Part shown: positions 62,369 to 64,000 of the stretch, piece after piece
Position numbering within the stretch: position 1 is the stretch's first letter
How the letters are laid out: each line of letters opens with the position of its first letter
Assembly (NCBI RefSeq): GCF_016595215.1
Contig: NZ_JAENHK010000010.1
Span: forward strand, 248,001-312,000
Direction of reading: 5' to 3'
Source: Chryseobacterium paridis
GTDB lineage: Bacteria; Bacteroidota; Bacteroidia; Flavobacteriales; Weeksellaceae
Length of the DNA: 64,000 nucleotides
Program-made: the position numbers and the translations under genes
The notes under the pieces: model-generated
The model's database searches: none
Seen by the model: only the letters and a program-made list of their open reading frames with translations
Told to the model about the DNA's origin: nothing

Positions 62369-62486
62369 ATTCGTGATCTAGACTCTTTTCAAGTACTTTT
62401 TGCACCGAAAATGCCTCAAACCAAAAATAAATAAAAAATCCTTTAGCAGTCTATAGATATTTTACTTTCTTTATCGCAAGCAGAAC

Positions 62487-62873
62487 TTAGTTTTGATAGC
62501 ACTTTTGGCAAATGCCACTCACTACAAAGTTGTAACTTTTTGCGATGAAATGCTTAGGAAGTGTAATTTCCGGAACCACATTTTCTATGCAAGTTACCGA
62601 CATACATTTTTCGCAATTAAAATGGATATGGTTATGCGAATGATCATTTTCTGTACAGTGATGACATTTAGCATAATTTACTACACCATCTACATTGACG
62701 ATCTTGTGAATTTTTCCCTCTTCTTCTAAGCGGTCCAATACACGATACGTGGTTACACGATTGCATAGATCCCCAACTTTTTCCTGAATAGCAGTATGGG
62801 ATAATGCACTGTCAGAACTATTAATGATATTTAATATTTCTGTTTTTGCCTGGGTATTTCTGACTTGTTTCAT
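62487..62873 (-). CDS. Fur family regulator, Zur-like
   Basis: About 128 residues from MKQVRNTQAKTEILN at 62873; the Met at 62897 would overlap the operator and adds eight residues. The helix-turn-helix is in SHTAIQEKVGDLCNRVTTYRVLDRLEEEGKIHK. The metal-binding region has KCHHCTENDHSHNHIHFNCEKC and a terminal CQKC, giving the Cys4 structural zinc site and a His-rich sensing site. The neighbours, MerC and a CobW GTPase, point to zinc rather than iron, so Zur is more likely than Fur or PerR. Confidence 0.87.
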   Translation of the reverse strand: MKQVRNTQAKTEILNIINSSDSALSHTAIQEKVGDLCNRVTTYRVLDRLEEEGKIHKIVNVDGVVNYAKCHHCTENDHSHNHIHFNCEKCMSVTCIENVVPEITLPKHFIAKSYNFVVSGICQKCYQN

Positions 62874-62881
62874 GATTTTAT

Positions 62882-62896
62882 TGCAACCAAGTTGCA
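62882..62896. promoter_or_regulatory. Zur-like operator 1
   Basis: A perfect palindrome TGCAAC-CAA-GTTGCA. It lies just upstream of the regulator start at 62873 and within the -33 region of the divergent promoter, so repression of both directions is plausible. Confidence 0.65.
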
Positions 62897-62922
62897 TTAA
62901 TTAAAATTAATATCTACATTTG
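62892..62922 (+). promoter_or_regulatory. promoter of the merC-cobW operon, Bacteroidota type
   Basis: TTG at 62892-62894 and TACATTTG at 62915-62922 (consensus TAnnTTTG) are separated by 20 bases, the expected spacing for the Bacteroidota housekeeping sigma. The start codon chosen for the MerC gene (62965) leaves a leader of about 35 nt. Confidence 0.6.
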
Positions 62923-62935
62923 CAACAAAGTTACG
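62921..62935. promoter_or_regulatory. Zur-like operator 2, overlapping both promoters
   Basis: TGCAAC-AAA-GTTACG is the same motif as operator 1 with two mismatched positions. It covers the end of the merC -7 box and, on the minus strand, a TAACTTTG box at 62926-62933 that could serve the regulator gene. Binding here would block both promoters. Confidence 0.6.
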
Positions 62936-62964
62936 ATAAGTATTTTAAACTTAAATATTCATTT

Positions 62965-63303
62965 ATGAAATCAAAGATCTTGGATGCGGTAGGAATTTCA
63001 GCAGCAGTTTTGTGCTTGATCCACTGTATTGTTTTCCCCTTATTGATGATTATTCCTCTGGGAATTTCTCATAATCCTTATGTGGACCTCGCTTTCCTGT
63101 TAATCGGAGCAATAGTAGTGTACAGGGTAACAAAAAAAGTTTCGAAATCGTGGTTGAAATGGTTGTTTTGGATCTCAATTCTATTGATCTCCATTTCCGT
63201 ATTGTTTGACCTGATTTTTGAAGTTCATATTCCCCTAATCTATCTTGGAGCTACAGGATTAATAACAGGTCATATCATTAATTTTAAACAACATCAACAT
63301 TAA
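62965..63303 (+). CDS. MerC domain membrane protein
   Basis: A 112-residue protein with four hydrophobic segments. The conserved pair in LCLIHC near the first helix (Cys and His-Cys) is the MerC metal site. The start is placed at MKSKILDAVGISAAVLC; an upstream in-frame ATG at 62920 would lie within the promoter and operator. In Bacteroidota such MerC-like proteins are found next to Zur and CobW genes and are probably involved in zinc uptake or response. The next gene follows by 6 nt. Confidence 0.83.
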   Translation: MKSKILDAVGISAAVLCLIHCIVFPLLMIIPLGISHNPYVDLAFLLIGAIVVYRVTKKVSKSWLKWLFWISILLISISVLFDLIFEVHIPLIYLGATGLITGHIINFKQHQH

Positions 63304-63309
63304 TTTATC

Positions 63310-64000
63310 ATGGATAAAAGACTTCCTGTAACAGTACTTAGCGGATTTCTCGGGGCTGGAAAAACAACTTTGCTTAATCATATTTTACACAATAAAGAAG
63401 GCCTGAAAGTGGCCGTGATTGTAAATGACATGAGCGAAATAAACATCGATGCGCGTTTGGTGGAGAACCAAAACACATTATCGAGAACAGAAGAAAAGCT
63501 TGTCGAAATGAGTAATGGATGTATCTGCTGTACCCTTCGTGAAGATCTGATGCAGGAAGTAGAACGATTGGCTAATGAAAAAAGATTTGATTATCTCCTG
63601 ATTGAAAGTACCGGTATCAGTGAACCAGTTCCTGTAGCGCAGACTTTCACTTATATAGATGAAGAAAGTGGAATAGACCTGTCAGCATTCAGTTATGTCG
63701 ATACGATGGTTACTGTAGTGGATTGTTTTAATTTTTTCAAAGATTTTGGTTCCAACGAATTGTTAATGGATCGTGAACTGACCAATATGGAAGGGGATTT
63801 GAGAACAATTGTTAATCTACTAACGGATCAGATAGAGTTTGCCAATGTTATTATACTCAACAAGACAGATCTTGTCAATAGTGAAACTGTTAATTTTTTA
63901 AAGGCAACCATCCGGAAATTAAATCCTGGTGCCAAGATCATTACTTCTGAATTCGGTAAAGTAGCGCTCGGGGAAATATTGAATACCAGATTATTTGATT
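63310..64000 (+). CDS. CobW/COG0523 family metallochaperone GTPase, partial at window end
   Basis: Starts [26 protein letters not shown] and stays open to base 64000 (230 codons visible). Walker [10 protein letters not shown], the metal-binding CxCC motif in [13 protein letters not shown], the switch [10 protein letters not shown] and NKTDL for guanine binding are all present. This family delivers zinc to target enzymes at the cost of GTP (ZNG1/ZigA-like). Location directly after a MerC gene and beside a Zur-like regulator with operator-like sites supports a zinc-limitation response. The C-terminal domain is outside the window. Confidence 0.9.
   Translation, partial: MDKRLPVTVLSGFLGAGKTTLLNHILHNKEGLKVAVIVNDMSEINIDARLVENQNTLSRTEEKLVEMSNGCICCTLREDLMQEVERLANEKRFDYLLIESTGISEPVPVAQTFTYIDEESGIDLSAFSYVDTMVTVVDCFNFFKDFGSNELLMDRELTNMEGDLRTIVNLLTDQIEFANVIILNKTDLVNSETVNFLKATIRKLNPGAKIITSEFGKVALGEILNTRLFD

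Noticed and set aside
1..64000. rRNA, tRNA or insertion sequences
   Set aside because: No conserved tRNA or rRNA segment and no transposase-like protein was seen on reading both strands.

Overview
The window looks like a low-GC chromosome segment of a flavobacterium, most likely Chryseobacterium or a close Weeksellaceae relative. The reasons are a type IX secretion sorting domain protein, a Bacteroidota TAnnTTTG-type promoter, many AraC regulators and intergenic repeat phrases typical of that group. No rRNA, tRNA, CRISPR array, insertion sequence or phage gene was recognised.

Bases 1-26779 (+) are the 3' part of a trans-acyltransferase polyketide synthase / nonribosomal peptide synthetase cluster. 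A partial KS-ending protein is followed after 13 nt by a 6844-residue megasynthase: DH-KR-ACP, KS-DH-KR-ACP, KS-DH*-KR-cMT-ACP, KS-DH-KR*-ACP, C-A-PCP-TE. The A-domain code points to cysteine. The in-trans enzymes follow: a malonyl acyltransferase fused to an FMN enoyl reductase, an acyl-hydrolase-like AT paralogue, a PksB-type metallo-hydrolase and an Sfp-type phosphopantetheinyl transferase. Two copies of an unrecognised 20-codon reading frame sit in front of the AT-ER and PksB-like genes; one copy is frameshifted. DH* (catalytic His to Cys) and KR* (catalytic Ser to Gly) bear on the product.

Bases 26786-30880 hold ppk1 and an AraC regulator with a secreted alpha/beta hydrolase. Bases 30881-31964 are non-coding and built of two ~420-bp direct repeats containing palindromes. 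Bases 31965-46280 are a patchwork of small detoxification or oxidoreductase genes, AraC regulators, a CPA1 antiporter, a PaxB/Pyr4-like seven-helix protein and a large membrane-anchored hydrolase. Bases 46702-52621 carry a T9SS cargo protein, a TPR histidine kinase with a LuxR-type response regulator, a DUF2306-like membrane protein, a heptamer-rich repeat patch and a membrane-bound AraC regulator.

Bases 52911-58743 (+) are a tight ergothioneine operon: egtD, egtB, an ABC ATPase, an ABC permease fused to a circularly permuted solute-binding domain, and a PatB/MalY-type C-S lyase (EgtE role). Bases 59101-62368 (-) encode an MprF-like lysyl-phosphatidylglycerol synthase overlapping an AcvB/VirJ-like lipoprotein. 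The window ends in a zinc-homeostasis locus: a Zur-like regulator divergent from MerC and CobW-family genes, with two operator-like palindromes over the promoter. The CobW gene runs off the window.
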